Of a stretch of 64,000 bases of DNA, positions 1 to 9,991 are shown one piece after another. Within the stretch, counting starts at the first letter, position 1. Each line of letters starts with the position of its first letter. A model generated the notes under the pieces. The model saw only the letters and a list, made by a program, of their open reading frames with translations, did no database searches and was not told where the DNA came from. The DNA is from Beijerinckiaceae bacterium. Its GTDB lineage: Bacteria; Pseudomonadota; Alphaproteobacteria; Rhizobiales; Beijerinckiaceae. A program made the translations under genes and the position numbers. The stretch lies in contig CANGFT010000007.1 in NCBI GenBank assembly GCA_947453205.1, positions 47,921 to 111,920 on the forward strand, read 5' to 3'.

Positions 1-218
1 CCTGGCCGCTCATCGAGCTTTTCAAGCCCAAGCTCTTCCTGCCCGCCCATCACGACGCCAGCTTCGGCACATGGCTTGACCTCGGCCTTGAGCCCCTGTT
101 CCTGAAGCTGCGCGAGGAGATGCCCGGCGTGAAGTTCCTGGCCCCGCTCTATCGCTCCCCCATCTGCATCGCCGCCACGGGCGCGCAGAAAGGCGAGGTC
201 ACCTCGTTCAAATACTGA
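1..218 (+). CDS. MBL-fold metallo-hydrolase, C-terminal fragment
   Basis: The gene enters from the left edge; the reading frame starts at base 3 and ends at a TGA at 216-218, leaving about 71 residues. The visible part contains KLFLPAHHDASFGTW followed by a segment ending in YRSPIC. This resembles the last metal-binding and C-terminal region of MBL-fold hydrolases of the lactonase type. The N-terminal HxHxDH motif would lie outside the window, so the family call is tentative. The next gene starts 137 bases downstream on the same strand. Confidence 0.45.
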   Translation, partial: WPLIELFKPKLFLPAHHDASFGTWLDLGLEPLFLKLREEMPGVKFLAPLYRSPICIAATGAQKGEVTSFKY

Positions 219-355
219 GGGCGCGAAGCCTTGCGCGGCGCGGGAAGGCCCCGCGCCGCTGGACCGAATTGGCCCTGAAAGCCCCCCGGAAGGCTGAGTT
301 TTGATCCAACCGCCCATCTGCTAGGGTGGGCGGGTTCGATCGGCGGTGAGGCCAG

Positions 356-1768
356 ATGCATCAAATTCTTCCCATCATCATGTGCGGCGGGTCGGGAACC
401 CGCATGTGGCCGGAATCGCGGGAAAGCCTGCCCAAGCAATTCATTCCCCTGCTGGACACGCTCTCCACCTTCCAGCGCACGGTCCTGTGCCTTTCCGCGC
501 CCATCTTCGAGCGCCCGATCATCCTGACCAACCGTGAATATCGCTTCCTCGTGGCCGAGCAGCTGGCGCAGATCGGCAAGGAAGCGGAGATTGTTCTGGA
601 GCCCATCCGCCGGGATTCAGCCGCGGCGGTTGCGGTCGCCGCCGAGCTTGCGCTTCAGCATGGGCCTCAGACCATCGTGGGCGTCTTCGCGGCCGACCAT
701 ATGGTGCGCCAACCCGAGGTGCTGGCCGCGCTCTGCGCCGATGGCGCCAGGGCCGCCGCCGAGGGCCATATCGTCACCCTCGGCATAACGCCCGATCATC
801 CCGCCACCGGCTATGGCTACATCCAGCCCGGCGAAACGCTGGAGAAGATCCCCAGCCTTCGCCAGGTGCGCGCCTTCGTCGAAAAGCCCGCCGAGGAAAC
901 GGCGAGGGCCTATATAGCCGACGGCTATCTGTGGAATTCCGGCAATTTCCTGTTCCGCGCCGACATCATGCGCGAGGAGCTTGCAGCCTTCGAACCGGCC
1001 ATCGCACAGGCGGCGGCGCAGGCTGTCGCAGCCTCGAAGCTCGACCTGCAATTCCGGGTTCTCGATCTTGAGGCGCTCACGGGCTCGCCCCGCACCTCCA
1101 TCGACTATGCGGTGATGGAGCATACCAGGCGCGCGGTCGTGCTCCCTGCGGACATCGGCTGGTCGGATGTCGGCACATGGTCGACCGTCCAGGATCTGTC
1201 GCTGCGGGACGCAGACGGCAACTGCATCCTTGGCGACGGCGTCATCATGGGCGCCCGCAATGTGATGGTGCGCTCGCCCGAACGACTGACCGCGGTCGTG
1301 GGCGTCAGCGACGTCATCGTGGTGACGACCGCGGACGCCACGCTGGTGCTCGACGCCGCGCAGGCCCACAAGGTCAAGGATCTCGTCGCCGAGCTGAACG
1401 CCCGGGGCCGCAAGGAAGCTTTGGAGCACACCCGCATCTACCGGCCCTGGGGCTATTACCAGACCATCGACCTTGGCGACCGCCATCAGGTCAAGCGCAT
1501 CGTCGTGCGCCCCAATGGACGCCTGTCCTCGCAGAAGCATTTCCATCGGGCCGAACATTGGGTCGTCGTGCGCGGCAGCGCGGAGGTCACGATCAACGGC
1601 GAGGTCAAGGCCCTGCACGAGAACGAGTCGATCTTCCTGCCCATGGGCGCGGTCCACCGGCTGGCAAACCCCGGCAAGATCGACCTCGAGCTGATCGAGG
1701 TGCAGACCGGATCCTATCTGGGCGAAGACGACATCGTTCGTTTCGACGACGTCTACAACCGGGTTTGA
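356..1768 (+). CDS. manC: mannose-1-phosphate guanylyltransferase / mannose-6-phosphate isomerase
   Basis: Bifunctional enzyme of GDP-mannose synthesis, supplying nucleotide sugar for exopolysaccharide or LPS. The N-terminal pyrophosphorylase signature [13 protein letters not shown]...PKQF lies at about residues 10-28, and FVEKP in the middle marks the sugar-phosphate site. The C-terminal third is a cupin-type phosphomannose isomerase domain with [10 protein letters not shown] (metal ligands His, His, Glu). The length of 470 residues is usual for the fused AlgA/ManC/XanB type. The start has GGTGAGG a few bases upstream. No other polysaccharide genes are adjacent, and gltX follows after 73 bases. 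Confidence 0.93.
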   Translation: MHQILPIIMCGGSGTRMWPESRESLPKQFIPLLDTLSTFQRTVLCLSAPIFERPIILTNREYRFLVAEQLAQIGKEAEIVLEPIRRDSAAAVAVAAELALQHGPQTIVGVFAADHMVRQPEVLAALCADGARAAAEGHIVTLGITPDHPATGYGYIQPGETLEKIPSLRQVRAFVEKPAEETARAYIADGYLWNSGNFLFRADIMREELAAFEPAIAQAAAQAVAASKLDLQFRVLDLEALTGSPRTSIDYAVMEHTRRAVVLPADIGWSDVGTWSTVQDLSLRDADGNCILGDGVIMGARNVMVRSPERLTAVVGVSDVIVVTTADATLVLDAAQAHKVKDLVAELNARGRKEALEHTRIYRPWGYYQTIDLGDRHQVKRIVVRPNGRLSSQKHFHRAEHWVVVRGSAEVTINGEVKALHENESIFLPMGAVHRLANPGKIDLELIEVQTGSYLGEDDIVRFDDVYNRV

Positions 1769-1841
1769 GACGCCCGCAGGCCATTTCCGAGGGGGCGGCG
1801 CCGTGGTAAGAGCGCGGGCCGCAGCCTCCGAAGGAATCCTG

Positions 1842-3272
1842 ATGTCCGCACCCGTCGTCACCCGCTTCGCACCCTCCCCCACCGGATTCCTGCATATCGG
1901 CGGGGCGCGCACGGCGCTGTTCAACTGGCTCTACGCGCATCGCTTCGGCGGCAAGATGCTGCTGCGAATCGAGGACACCGACCGCGAGCGCTCCACGACG
2001 GAGGCCATCGACGCAATCATCGAGGGCATGAAGTGGCTTGGCCTCGATTGGGACGGGGAGGTCGTCTATCAATATTCCCGCGTCGAACGTCACCGCGAGG
2101 TCGCCGGACAGCTTCTGGCCAGCGGCATGGCCTATCGCTGCTACGCAACCCAGCAGGAGCTGGAGGAGATGCGCGAGAAGGCCCGCGCCCTCAAGCTGCC
2201 GCCCCGCTATGACGGGCGCTGGCGCGATCTGGGCGACGCCGAAGCGGCGGAGGCCGAGGCGCGCGGCCTCAAGCCCGTCATCCGCCTGAAGGCGCCCCAG
2301 ACCGGCGAAACCGTGATCGAGGATCAGGTGCAGGGCCGCGTCGTCTTTCCGAACAAGGACCTCGACGACCTCGTCCTGCTGCGCTCGGACGGCAACCCCA
2401 CCTATATGCTGGCCGTGGTGGTGGACGACCACGACATGGGCGTGACCCATATCATCAGGGGGGACGACCATCTGACCAACGCCGCCCGCCAGACTCATAT
2501 CTATCAGGCGCTGGGCTGGAGCGTGCCGGTCATGTCCCATATCCCGCTCATCCATGGGGCGGACGGCGCGAAGCTCTCCAAACGCCACGGGGCGCTGGGC
2601 GTCGACGCCTACCGGGCCATGGGCTACCTGCCCGCCGCCCTGCGCAACTATCTGGTGCGGCTGGGCTGGAGCCATGGCGATCAGGAATTCTTCTCGACGC
2701 AGGAGATGATCGCGGCCTTCGACCTCGGCCATATCGGCCGCTCGCCGGCGCGCTTCGATTACGCCAAGCTCGAGAATATGAACGGCCATTATATGCGCGC
2801 GGCCTCCGACGCCGATCTGACGGACGCGCTGGTGGCGACCCTGCCCTATCTGCCGCAGGGCGAAACCTATGGTCCGAAGCTCGACGAGGCCATGAAGGGC
2901 AAGCTTCTGGCGGCCATGAATGGGCTCAAAGAGCGCGCGAAGACACTTGTCGAACTAGCTGATGGCGCTCGCTTTTTATTCGATCAGCGTCCGCTCGCCA
3001 TGGACGAGAAGGCCGCCGACATCCTGGCCAGGGGCGGCAGGGAGCATCTGGCGGCCATGCTGCCCCGGCTTGAGGCGCTCGCCGCCTTCACGGCTGCGGA
3101 GGCCGAAGCCGCCGTGCGCGCCTATGCGCAGGAGAGCGGCGCGAAGCTGGGACAGGTCGCCCAGCCCCTGCGCGCCGCTCTGACGGGCAGGTCGACCTCG
3201 CCGGGCATCTTCGATGTTCTGCAGGTGCTGGGCCGCGAGGAAAGCCTCGGGCGCATCCGCGACCAGATCTGA
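1842..3272 (+). CDS. gltX: glutamate--tRNA ligase
   Basis: Class I aminoacyl-tRNA synthetase that charges tRNA-Glu in the cytoplasm. The HIGH-type motif is in [19 protein letters not shown] at the N-terminus, and the KMSKS-type loop reads GAKLSKRHG near residue 250. The 476-residue length fits the bacterial discriminating or non-discriminating GluRS; the sequence alone does not decide which. The open frame extends upstream to a GTG at 1803, but ATG 1842 is preferred because AAGGA lies just upstream and family members start a few residues before [10 protein letters not shown]. Alphaproteobacteria often carry two gltX copies, so a second may exist elsewhere. Confidence 0.95.
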   Translation: MSAPVVTRFAPSPTGFLHIGGARTALFNWLYAHRFGGKMLLRIEDTDRERSTTEAIDAIIEGMKWLGLDWDGEVVYQYSRVERHREVAGQLLASGMAYRCYATQQELEEMREKARALKLPPRYDGRWRDLGDAEAAEAEARGLKPVIRLKAPQTGETVIEDQVQGRVVFPNKDLDDLVLLRSDGNPTYMLAVVVDDHDMGVTHIIRGDDHLTNAARQTHIYQALGWSVPVMSHIPLIHGADGAKLSKRHGALGVDAYRAMGYLPAALRNYLVRLGWSHGDQEFFSTQEMIAAFDLGHIGRSPARFDYAKLENMNGHYMRAASDADLTDALVATLPYLPQGETYGPKLDEAMKGKLLAAMNGLKERAKTLVELADGARFLFDQRPLAMDEKAADILARGGREHLAAMLPRLEALAAFTAAEAEAAVRAYAQESGAKLGQVAQPLRAALTGRSTSPGIFDVLQVLGREESLGRIRDQI

Positions 3273-3279
3273 CGGGGAC

Positions 3280-3306
3280 GAGCGCCGCCGCTGCTAAGCG
3301 GCGCTC
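3280..3306. terminator. hairpin between convergent gltX and binding-protein gene
   Basis: A perfect 9-bp inverted repeat (GAGCGCCGC at 3280-3288 and GCGGCGCTC at 3298-3306) with a 9-base loop fills the 43-base gap between two convergent genes. There is no T-run, so intrinsic termination is only possible, not shown. Confidence 0.4.
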
Positions 3307-3315
3307 CCTCCTGCC

Positions 3316-4365
3316 CTATTCGGACCGCTTGTACATGCCGACCTTGGCCTGAGCCGCCCTGAGGAAAGACAGGTCGATGACCTGTTCGGCGGTCAGCTTC
3401 TTGTCCACGAGATCAAGTTTCTGGACGAAGGCGAGGTCGCGTTGCAGGCCTTCCAGATTGGGCATGCCATCGGGATCGCAGGCGGAGGGGATCACGTTCT
3501 TCAACAAGGGCTCGTCCTTGACGCCCGAATATTTCGCGATGATCCCCACGATCTCATCGGCGTTCTTGCCCGCGATGCGCCCGCCCTTGAGCGCGTCGTT
3601 ATAGACATGGAGCGCGCGCAGATAGGCGCGCATGAAGGCCTCAGCCGCCTCGCGCTTCTTGACGAAGACTGCGCCAAAGGTGGTCACCGCCGCCTGCTGG
3701 TTGGGGTAGATCTCGTCAATGGTCATGAATCGCCGGGCGATGTTGCGCTTTTCGGCGATGGAGACGAGGGGTTCGGCGACGAAGGTCGCGTCGATGGCCT
3801 TGTTCGCCATGGCCGCCACCATGTCGGCGGTCGAGATATAGACCCGCTCCACATCCTCAAAAGCGATTCCCGCCTTCTTGCAGGCCTCGTTGAGGGTGGA
3901 CTGTTCGCCAGCGCTGCCGGTGGCGGGGATGGAGATCTTGCGCCCCTTGAGGTCAGCCAGAGACTTGAAGGCGCCGGAATCCACGAGATCGGCCCGCACC
4001 AGCAGGGACTGGAACCCGTAGCCGGGCCCGTTGCGCGCCTTGTCGGCCACGATCTTGATGGCGATTTCGCGCTCATTGGCGTTGTAGAGCCCCGCCGAGA
4101 CCGCGCCGCCGCTCACATCGAGATCGCCGGTGGACAAGGATGCGATCATCTTGGCGCCCGAGGGGAAGGAGGCGATGTCCACATCCAGCCCCTCATCCCT
4201 GAAGTAGCCCCGGGCGTCGGCGATGAAATAGGGCGCGTCGCTCACCGTGTTGACGATGCCCAAAGTCACCTTCGTCGCGGCCGCACGGGCGACGGCAGGC
4301 GCGAAAATGGCCGAGGCGGCGGCGGTTTGCAGCAGGGCGCGGCGGGTGATCGTTTGATCCGTCAT
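3316..4365 (-). CDS. ABC-type substrate-binding protein (SsuA/TauA/NMT1-like)
   Basis: Periplasmic solute-binding protein of the family that takes up sulfonates, taurine, nitrate or thiamine precursors. The N-terminus is MTDQTITRRALLQTAAASA, a Tat-type leader followed by an Ala-rich cleavage region, then VTLGIVNTVSDAPYFIADARG typical of the first lobe. ATG 4365 is preceded by GGAGGAAGA, so the longer frame to 4452 is rejected. No permease or ATPase gene is adjacent, so it is an orphan here and its substrate cannot be read from context. It is convergent with gltX and divergent from gltA. Confidence 0.82.
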   Translation of the reverse strand: MTDQTITRRALLQTAAASAIFAPAVARAAATKVTLGIVNTVSDAPYFIADARGYFRDEGLDVDIASFPSGAKMIASLSTGDLDVSGGAVSAGLYNANEREIAIKIVADKARNGPGYGFQSLLVRADLVDSGAFKSLADLKGRKISIPATGSAGEQSTLNEACKKAGIAFEDVERVYISTADMVAAMANKAIDATFVAEPLVSIAEKRNIARRFMTIDEIYPNQQAAVTTFGAVFVKKREAAEAFMRAYLRALHVYNDALKGGRIAGKNADEIVGIIAKYSGVKDEPLLKNVIPSACDPDGMPNLEGLQRDLAFVQKLDLVDKKLTAEQVIDLSFLRAAQAKVGMYKRSE

Positions 4366-4646
4366 GTCTTCCTCCAGAGCAGCGGGGGCGCTCTCCCCGC
4401 ATTTGCGCGCATTAAGCCGATCTACCGGGGGTTGCGCAACCGCCATGGCCAATCAGGCCCCACACGCCCCGGAAAGCCTGATGGTTAACCGAACTTCATG
4501 TTTGGCCAAAGTTTAGCCTGCATCTGCTTGAACGACGCGCGCCGATGCGATAGCTTTTTCCGCAGCGCAATAACCGCCGGGGGCTCTGTGGCCACCTGCG
4601 TGGTCCACCGGGCGCGTGTTGCGATGCAAGCATAAAGGCACACCAA

Positions 4647-5936
4647 ATGAGTGCGAAAAGCGGAAACTTCAAAATCGGCGACGTCAGCGTGGAGATGCCC
4701 GTCAAGTCAGGCACGATCGGCCCGGACGTCATCGACATCGGCAAGCTCTATAACGCCACGGGCTGCTTCACTTTCGATCCGGGCTTCCTGTCTACGGCCG
4801 CCTGCGAGTCGAAGATCACCTATATCGACGGCGACGAAGGCGTTCTGCTGCATCGCGGCTATCCCATCGAGCAGCTCGCCGACCACGGCGACTTCCTCGA
4901 GACCTGCTACCTGCTGCTGCATGGGGAGCTCCCCACCCCCGCCGAGAAGGCGAAATTCGACCAGACCGTCACGCGCCACACCATGGTCCATGACCAGATG
5001 ACGCGCTTCTTCCAGGGCTTCCGCCGCGACGCCCATCCCATGGCCGTCCTGGTCGGCGCCGTCGGCGCCCTCGCCGCCTTCTATCATGACTCCACGGACA
5101 TCAACGATCCCGTCCAGCGCATGGTCGCCTCCCATCGCATGATCGCGAAGATGCCGACGCTGGCGGCCATGGCCTATAAATACAACATCGGCCAGCCCTT
5201 CGTTTACCCGAAGAACGATCTCGACTACGCCTCGAACTTCCTGCGCATGTGCTTCGCCGTGCCCTGCGAAGAATACAAGGTGAACCCGGTTCTGGCCCGC
5301 GCGCTCGACCGCATCTTCACCCTGCACGCCGACCACGAGCAGAACGCTTCGACCTCGACCGTCCGCCTCGCGGGCTCGACGGGCGCGAATCCCTTCGCCT
5401 GCATCGCCGCCGGCATCGCCGCCCTGTGGGGGCCCGCCCATGGCGGCGCCAACGAAATCTGCCTGCGCATGCTCATGGAGATCGGCACCGTCGACCGCAT
5501 CCCCGAGTTCATCGCCCGCGCCAAGGACAAGAACGATCCGTTCCGCCTGATGGGCTTTGGCCATCGCGTCTACAAGAACTTCGATCCGCGCGCGAAGATC
5601 ATGCACAAGACCTGCCATGAGGTTCTGGCGGAGCTTGGCATCAAGGACGATCCGCTGCTCGACGTGGCGATGGAGCTGGAGCGCATCGCGCTGCACGACC
5701 AGTATTTCATCGACCGTCAGCTCTATCCGAACGTGGACTTCTATTCAGGCATCACCCTGAAGGCCATGGGCTTCCCCACGACCATGTTCACGGCGCTCTT
5801 CGCCGTGGCCCGCACGGTTGGCTGGATCGCCCAGTGGACGGAAATGATCGGCGATCCCCACCAGAAGATCGGCCGCCCGCGCCAGCTCTACACCGGCGAA
5901 GCGCGCCGCGATTACCTGCCCATCGGCAAGCGCTGA
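4647..5936 (+). CDS. gltA: citrate synthase
   Basis: Condenses acetyl-CoA and oxaloacetate to citrate, the entry step of the TCA cycle. The 429-residue length and the N-terminal region with [20 protein letters not shown] match type II (hexameric) citrate synthases. The active-site regions [10 protein letters not shown] and [15 protein letters not shown] carry the expected histidines, and the catalytic Asp region is near the C-terminus (YPNVDFYSG). A 281-base upstream gap holds its promoter region, and a clear intrinsic terminator follows. In many rhizobia gltA sits next to gltX and lpxB; here lpxB is 13 kb away. Confidence 0.97.
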   Translation: MSAKSGNFKIGDVSVEMPVKSGTIGPDVIDIGKLYNATGCFTFDPGFLSTAACESKITYIDGDEGVLLHRGYPIEQLADHGDFLETCYLLLHGELPTPAEKAKFDQTVTRHTMVHDQMTRFFQGFRRDAHPMAVLVGAVGALAAFYHDSTDINDPVQRMVASHRMIAKMPTLAAMAYKYNIGQPFVYPKNDLDYASNFLRMCFAVPCEEYKVNPVLARALDRIFTLHADHEQNASTSTVRLAGSTGANPFACIAAGIAALWGPAHGGANEICLRMLMEIGTVDRIPEFIARAKDKNDPFRLMGFGHRVYKNFDPRAKIMHKTCHEVLAELGIKDDPLLDVAMELERIALHDQYFIDRQLYPNVDFYSGITLKAMGFPTTMFTALFAVARTVGWIAQWTEMIGDPHQKIGRPRQLYTGEARRDYLPIGKR

Positions 5937-5956
5937 GCGGCTCTCAAAACAAAATC

Positions 5957-5984
5957 AAAGGGCTCCCGCGAGGGGGCCCTTTTT
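5957..5984 (+). terminator. intrinsic terminator of gltA
   Basis: AAAGGGCTCCC (5957-5967), loop GCGA, then GGGGGCCCTTT (5972-5982) form an 11-bp stem with one G-T wobble, followed by T residues. It lies 20 bases after the gltA stop. Confidence 0.88.
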
Positions 5985-6136
5985 GTTGGCGGCCAGGATA
6001 GGCAGGCGAAAACAGACTGCTTCATGCAAGCTGGCCGTCCAAGGACGCAATCGCCCCAAAAGCGGTCAGAAACGCATCCACACACCCGAAAGACCATCGG
6101 AAGGCATGAAAGTCGGGAGCAAAGCCGCAAACGGCT

Positions 6137-6874
6137 TCATGCCGGCGCGATGGCCGCTGACTTGATGAGCTCTATGACCGCCTGTGCTGAGACATTGGCT
6201 TGAGCCAGCATCAATTGCGCGGCTTGTTGGATGAAGCCCTGCTTGGCCAAATCGGCGCGCGCCTGATCATTCGCGGATTTCACCATCGCTTCGCGGTTAT
6301 TTCTCAGGAGGACCAGCGACGCCTGCAGTCTGTCATCAACAAACCCGAGAACACTCTTGTATCCATTAATTTTACTTTGAGCATTCATCGCTTTGGACAA
6401 GGACGCGCTCACTTCGGCCTGATTTTCAGGATCCTGATCAAGCACATCCTGCATTTCAGTCAGCGAAACCTGAAATTTGTCATTGGCATTTGGGCCAACC
6501 TGAAGATTAAAATCACTATTGAACAGGTTCATTGAATTGTAATTCGCCGCAGCCATTTCTGCTGCAATATAGGATTGCTGAACTTCCAGATCTGGATCGC
6601 CCGGCGACAGCGTAGTCATTATTTTCAAAGAACTCACAATTTTTTTAATTGCGATATCAGCGTCATCTACCAGCAATTTATTTTGCACCTGATTTGTTTG
6701 TGCAAACTGCGTCCCATTGATCGCTGCCGTCAGGAATGTGGGAGTTACAGCGACCGCTGTTTCTGCGTCGGCGGTTTGGTTGATGATTTTGTTGAGGTTC
6801 TCGATTTTCCGGGTGCTCTGGGCGAGCGCCTGCGATGCGTAAATCGCGTTCACATTTGTGTTGAGGGATAGCAT
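6137..6874 (-). CDS. short flagellin-like protein
   Basis: The 245-residue product starts MLSLNTNVNAIYASQALAQS and ends with a segment containing QAAQLMLAQANVSAQAV. Both ends resemble the N- and C-terminal D0 helices of flagellins. The canonical N-terminal SSGxRINSAxDD stretch is not recognisable and the middle domain is minimal, so this is a divergent or reduced flagellin, or a flagellin-like secreted protein. ATG 6874 follows GGTGGAG; the frame to 6940 is less likely. The gene is visibly AT-richer than its neighbours and no other flagellar gene is within the window, which suggests lateral acquisition or an orphan copy. Confidence 0.7.
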   Translation of the reverse strand: MLSLNTNVNAIYASQALAQSTRKIENLNKIINQTADAETAVAVTPTFLTAAINGTQFAQTNQVQNKLLVDDADIAIKKIVSSLKIMTTLSPGDPDLEVQQSYIAAEMAAANYNSMNLFNSDFNLQVGPNANDKFQVSLTEMQDVLDQDPENQAEVSASLSKAMNAQSKINGYKSVLGFVDDRLQASLVLLRNNREAMVKSANDQARADLAKQGFIQQAAQLMLAQANVSAQAVIELIKSAAIAPA

Positions 6875-6970
6875 TGCGGACTCCACCGGCTCACTGAAAG
6901 AAAATTTACCTAACCACCCTCTTTCCGGGCTGCGAGGCAAAATGGTTAACGACAGGTTAATGGAAAACTT

Positions 6971-7013
6971 TAATTAATCATTAATTTTAATGATTAATTT
7001 TAATGATTAATTT
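6971..7013. repeat. AT-rich tandem and inverted repeat upstream of flagellin-like gene
   Basis: Two direct copies of AATTTTAATGATT occur with a period of 13 bases (6983-6995 and 6996-7008), preceded by an inverted counterpart TTAATCATTAA around 6974-6984. The block lies about 100 bases upstream of the flagellin-like start codon, where promoter or nucleoid-protein binding would be expected. Confidence 0.7.
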
Positions 7014-7213
7014 CAGAAGGGTTTCCAGGGCTCAAGCCAATCGATCATTGCGAAGAGAACATTCCCGGCATCTAAATTATTGAAATAAAGAAATTATCCG
7101 TCGTCTTGGAGAGATGCGCCGCCCGGAAGGCTTTGGCGCAGAACTCGTTTTTGAATATTTTTGTTAACTAACGTTAATTTCATTGATGGGTTGACTTGCC
7201 CTGCAAAAGAGTG

Positions 7214-7270
7214 GCGCTGGAAAATTTTAAGAAAACTATCTTTTCAAGATAGGAACATTATATCCAGCGC
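7214..7270. repeat. nested inverted repeat (hairpin within hairpin)
   Basis: An outer 8-bp repeat GCGCTGGA (7214-7221) / TCCAGCGC (7263-7270) encloses an inner perfect hairpin CTATCTT-TTC-AAGATAG (7236-7252). No gene overlaps it. It could be a structured RNA or a protein-binding site; nothing else in the sequence assigns a role. Confidence 0.6.
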
Positions 7271-7861
7271 GGATCAGTCCGGATTTGCACCAGCAAGGTT
7301 GCGCCCTGCCCCCGAGGGTGCGCGTGAAATTTGATCCATGGCTCTGCTGGCGCGGCGAGATCCATCGCAGCGACCTTCGAGGGGACAGCTTCACGAGCCC
7401 TCGACGACATACACGCCGCCAGAAGGAGCTTCAGGGGGGGAAAAGGTCAAAGCTGGATCAAGAATTATGGCCGGGGTCCGAAACTCGCCCTGCCCCGAGG
7501 TCGCCTGAACGACTTGCACACACGCCATGACCAGAGCAGCCCCAGCCGACCTGTCGCCTTCGCTGGCGCCGATCTTTTGCAGGGCAGCGCCGCGTCGGGC
7601 GCGCAGCGCCTGAACCATCTTCATGGCCTCGCCCATGCTGGACGGCTTCCGCGCCGGGTTGGCGGATGCGAAAGGCTTTTCCGGGATTGTGGAAGATTTT
7701 TTCTTTTAAAATCATAGATCTGAACCCGAAATTAGCCGAGACCGGCCATCCTCTGGCCTACATTTTCGAATCACGATAGACCATCAACCAGGTTTGGCGG
7801 GTGCGCAATCGCCTGATGTTCACCAGTCGGGCTGGATCGTTATGTGTGGGTCGGGGTCGCC

Positions 7862-8575
7862 ATGTCCTGCTTATGGAAACGCGTCGTCGTCAAGCTTTCG
7901 GGCGAGGCCCTCATGGGGCCGCTCACCCATGGCTTGCATGAGCCGACCTTGAAGCGGGTCGCCCAGGATCTCGCCGCCTCCGCCGCCCTTGGCGTCGAGA
8001 TTGCGGTGGTCGTCGGCGGCGGCAACTTTTTCCGGGGCATTCAGGGCGCGGACAAGGGCATCGACCGGGCCCGCGCCGATTCCATCGGCATGCTGGCCAC
8101 GGTGATGAACGGTCTGGCTCTGGAGCACGCCATCGAGAAGGAGGGCCAGTCCGCCCGCGCCCTCTCGGCGGTGCCCATGCCCTTCGTCTGCCAGCCCTAT
8201 TCGCGCCAGGCCGCGCTGAACCACCTCGGCAAGGGGCGCGTCACCGTGCTGGCCGGCGGCACGGGCAATCCCTTCTTCACCACCGACACGGGCGCGGCCC
8301 TGCGCGGGGCGGAGCTTTCCTGCGACGCCATTCTGAAGGCGACGCAGGTCGATGGCGTCTACACCGCCGACCCCAAGAAAGACCCCGCCGCCACGCGCTA
8401 CGAGCGCCTGACCCATGACGAGGCCATCGCCCGCAACATCGAAGTCATGGACACCGCCGCCTTCGCTCTTGCCCGCGACAACCGAATTCCGATAATTGTC
8501 TTCTCCATTCAGGAGGCCGGCGCCATCACGGCGGCCCTCGAGGGCCGTGGACGCTTCACCATCGTGACGCCATAA
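7862..8575 (+). CDS. pyrH: UMP kinase
   Basis: Phosphorylates UMP to UDP for nucleotide and UDP-sugar synthesis. The N-terminal WKRVVVKLSGEALMG and the glycine-rich VVVGGGNFFRG are signatures of the amino-acid-kinase fold UMP kinases, and TQVDGVYTADPKKDP is the typical C-terminal nucleotide-binding stretch. ATG 7862 gives 237 residues, close to the usual 240; a GTG at 7844 would add six residues. It begins the pyrH-frr-uppS-cdsA-dxr-rseP-bamA run, all on the same strand with short gaps. Confidence 0.95.
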   Translation: MSCLWKRVVVKLSGEALMGPLTHGLHEPTLKRVAQDLAASAALGVEIAVVVGGGNFFRGIQGADKGIDRARADSIGMLATVMNGLALEHAIEKEGQSARALSAVPMPFVCQPYSRQAALNHLGKGRVTVLAGGTGNPFFTTDTGAALRGAELSCDAILKATQVDGVYTADPKKDPAATRYERLTHDEAIARNIEVMDTAAFALARDNRIPIIVFSIQEAGAITAALEGRGRFTIVTP

Positions 8576-8614
8576 ACGAGCGTCAGCGTCCGCAGCCATA
8601 GCAGGATCCATCCC

Positions 8615-9175
8615 ATGAGCAGCACCTTCGACCTCGCCGACATCAAGCGCCGCATGCAGGGCTCCATCGCCTCGCTGCGCCACGATCTCAACGGCCTGCG
8701 CACCGGCCGCGCCACCGCGAGCCTGCTTGATCCCGTGCAGGTCGACGCCTATGGGCAGCATACGCCAATCACCCAGGTCGCCACGGTCTCGGTGCCCGAG
8801 CCCCGCCTCATCTCGGTTCAGGTCTGGGACAGGGCCATGGTGGGCGCCGTCGAGCGCGCCATCCGCGACTCCAACCTCGGCCTCAGCCCCACGACCGAAG
8901 GCCAGACCCTGCGCATCCGCATTCCCGAACTCAACGAGCAGCGCCGCAAGGAGCTGGTGAAGGTCGCGCACAAATATGCCGAGGAGGCGCGCGTCGCCGT
9001 CCGCCACGTGCGCCGCGACGGCATCGACATCCTGAAGAAACTGCTGAAGGATAAGGCCATCGGCGAGGACGACGAGAAGCGTCAGGCCGGCGACGTCCAG
9101 AAGGCGACCGATCAGGCCATCGCCGAAGTCGATCAGGTCCTCGCGGCGAAAGAAAAAGAAATAATGCAGGTGTAG
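8615..9175 (+). CDS. frr: ribosome recycling factor
   Basis: Releases ribosomes from mRNA after termination together with EF-G. The 186-residue length, the central [20 protein letters not shown] and the helical C-terminal half with [17 protein letters not shown] are characteristic. It follows pyrH after 39 bases, the standard bacterial gene order, and AGGATCCATCCC precedes the ATG. It is likely co-transcribed with pyrH and uppS. Confidence 0.96.
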   Translation: MSSTFDLADIKRRMQGSIASLRHDLNGLRTGRATASLLDPVQVDAYGQHTPITQVATVSVPEPRLISVQVWDRAMVGAVERAIRDSNLGLSPTTEGQTLRIRIPELNEQRRKELVKVAHKYAEEARVAVRHVRRDGIDILKKLLKDKAIGEDDEKRQAGDVQKATDQAIAEVDQVLAAKEKEIMQV

Positions 9176-9211
9176 GTTTACGTCAGCGATTGCCCGGAAG
9201 TGCGAGCGGAC

Positions 9212-9991
9212 ATGCATGACAAGGTCGAAACAGTGACCGCAATTCCGCCCGCCGTCGGCTGGAGCCGGGCCTTGCCGCGCCATGTCGGCATCATCATGGA
9301 TGGCAATGGCCGCTGGGCGAGCGCGCGCGGCCTGCCGCGCATGGAGGGCCACAGGCGCGGCGTGGAGGCCGTGCGCCGGTCGGTGCGCGCCGCCCTTGAA
9401 ATCGGCATCTCCTTTCTGACCATCTACAGTTTCTCCGCGGAGAACTGGAGCCGTCCCCCGCAGGAGGTCAGCTTCCTGATGGGCCTGTTGAAGCGCTTCA
9501 TCCGCAACGATCTCGCCGACCTCCACACCAACGGCGTGCGGGTGCGGGTGATCGGCTCCTCCGACAGGGTCGATCCGGAAATCGTGATGCTGCTCGAGGA
9601 GGCCGAGGCCCTGACGCGCGGCAACGATCGCCTCACCCTCGTCATCGCCTTCAATTATGGCGGGCGTCAGGAGATCGCCGAGGCCGCGCGGCGCCTGGCC
9701 ATGCGCGCAGCCGCAGGCGAGATCGACCCTGCGGCCATCGACGCCGAGGCGATCCGCGCAGAGCTGGCCACCGCCGACATGCCCGACCCCGACCTCATCA
9801 TCCGCACCTCTGGCGAGCAGCGCCTGTCGAACTTCCTGCTATGGCAGTCCGCCTATGCGGAATTCGTCTTCCTGCCGCTCCACTGGCCTGATTTCGACCG
9901 CGCCGCCTTCGAGTCCGCGCTCGACATCTACGCCGGACGCGAGCGTCGCTTCGGCGGGCTGCGGGTCGAGGCCGAGAAGACCGGCTCATGA
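9212..9991 (+). CDS. uppS: isoprenyl transferase (undecaprenyl diphosphate synthase)
   Basis: Cis-prenyltransferase that makes the undecaprenyl-diphosphate lipid carrier for peptidoglycan and O-antigen. The signature [20 protein letters not shown] holds the catalytic Asp, and [20 protein letters not shown] is the C-terminal diphosphate-binding motif. ATG 9212 is preferred; GTG 9200 would add four residues. Its last four bases overlap the cdsA start (ATGA), so translation of the two is probably coupled. Confidence 0.95.
   Translation: MHDKVETVTAIPPAVGWSRALPRHVGIIMDGNGRWASARGLPRMEGHRRGVEAVRRSVRAALEIGISFLTIYSFSAENWSRPPQEVSFLMGLLKRFIRNDLADLHTNGVRVRVIGSSDRVDPEIVMLLEEAEALTRGNDRLTLVIAFNYGGRQEIAEAARRLAMRAAAGEIDPAAIDAEAIRAELATADMPDPDLIIRTSGEQRLSNFLLWQSAYAEFVFLPLHWPDFDRAAFESALDIYAGRERRFGGLRVEAEKTGS

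Larger units (their letters stand above)
6875..7861. other. 987-base region without convincing genes
   Basis: This long gap lies between the divergent flagellin-like gene and pyrH. Its first 400 bases are AT-rich and hold tandem/inverted TTAATGATTAA-type repeats and a nested hairpin, listed separately. The second half is more GC-rich. Small open frames occur on both strands, the best being 7391-7636 on the minus strand (81 codons), but none has a recognisable domain or a persuasive ribosome-binding site. It presumably contains the promoters of both flanking genes. Confidence 0.6.

Noticed and set aside
617..1924. Long minus-strand open frame opposite manC (435 codons)
   Set aside because: It is antisense to a clear enzyme gene, has no domain, and is the shadow expected in high-GC DNA.
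7285..7717. Small open frames on both strands in the gap before pyrH
   Set aside because: No ribosome-binding site, domain or consistent codon bias; listed only as part of the gene-free region.
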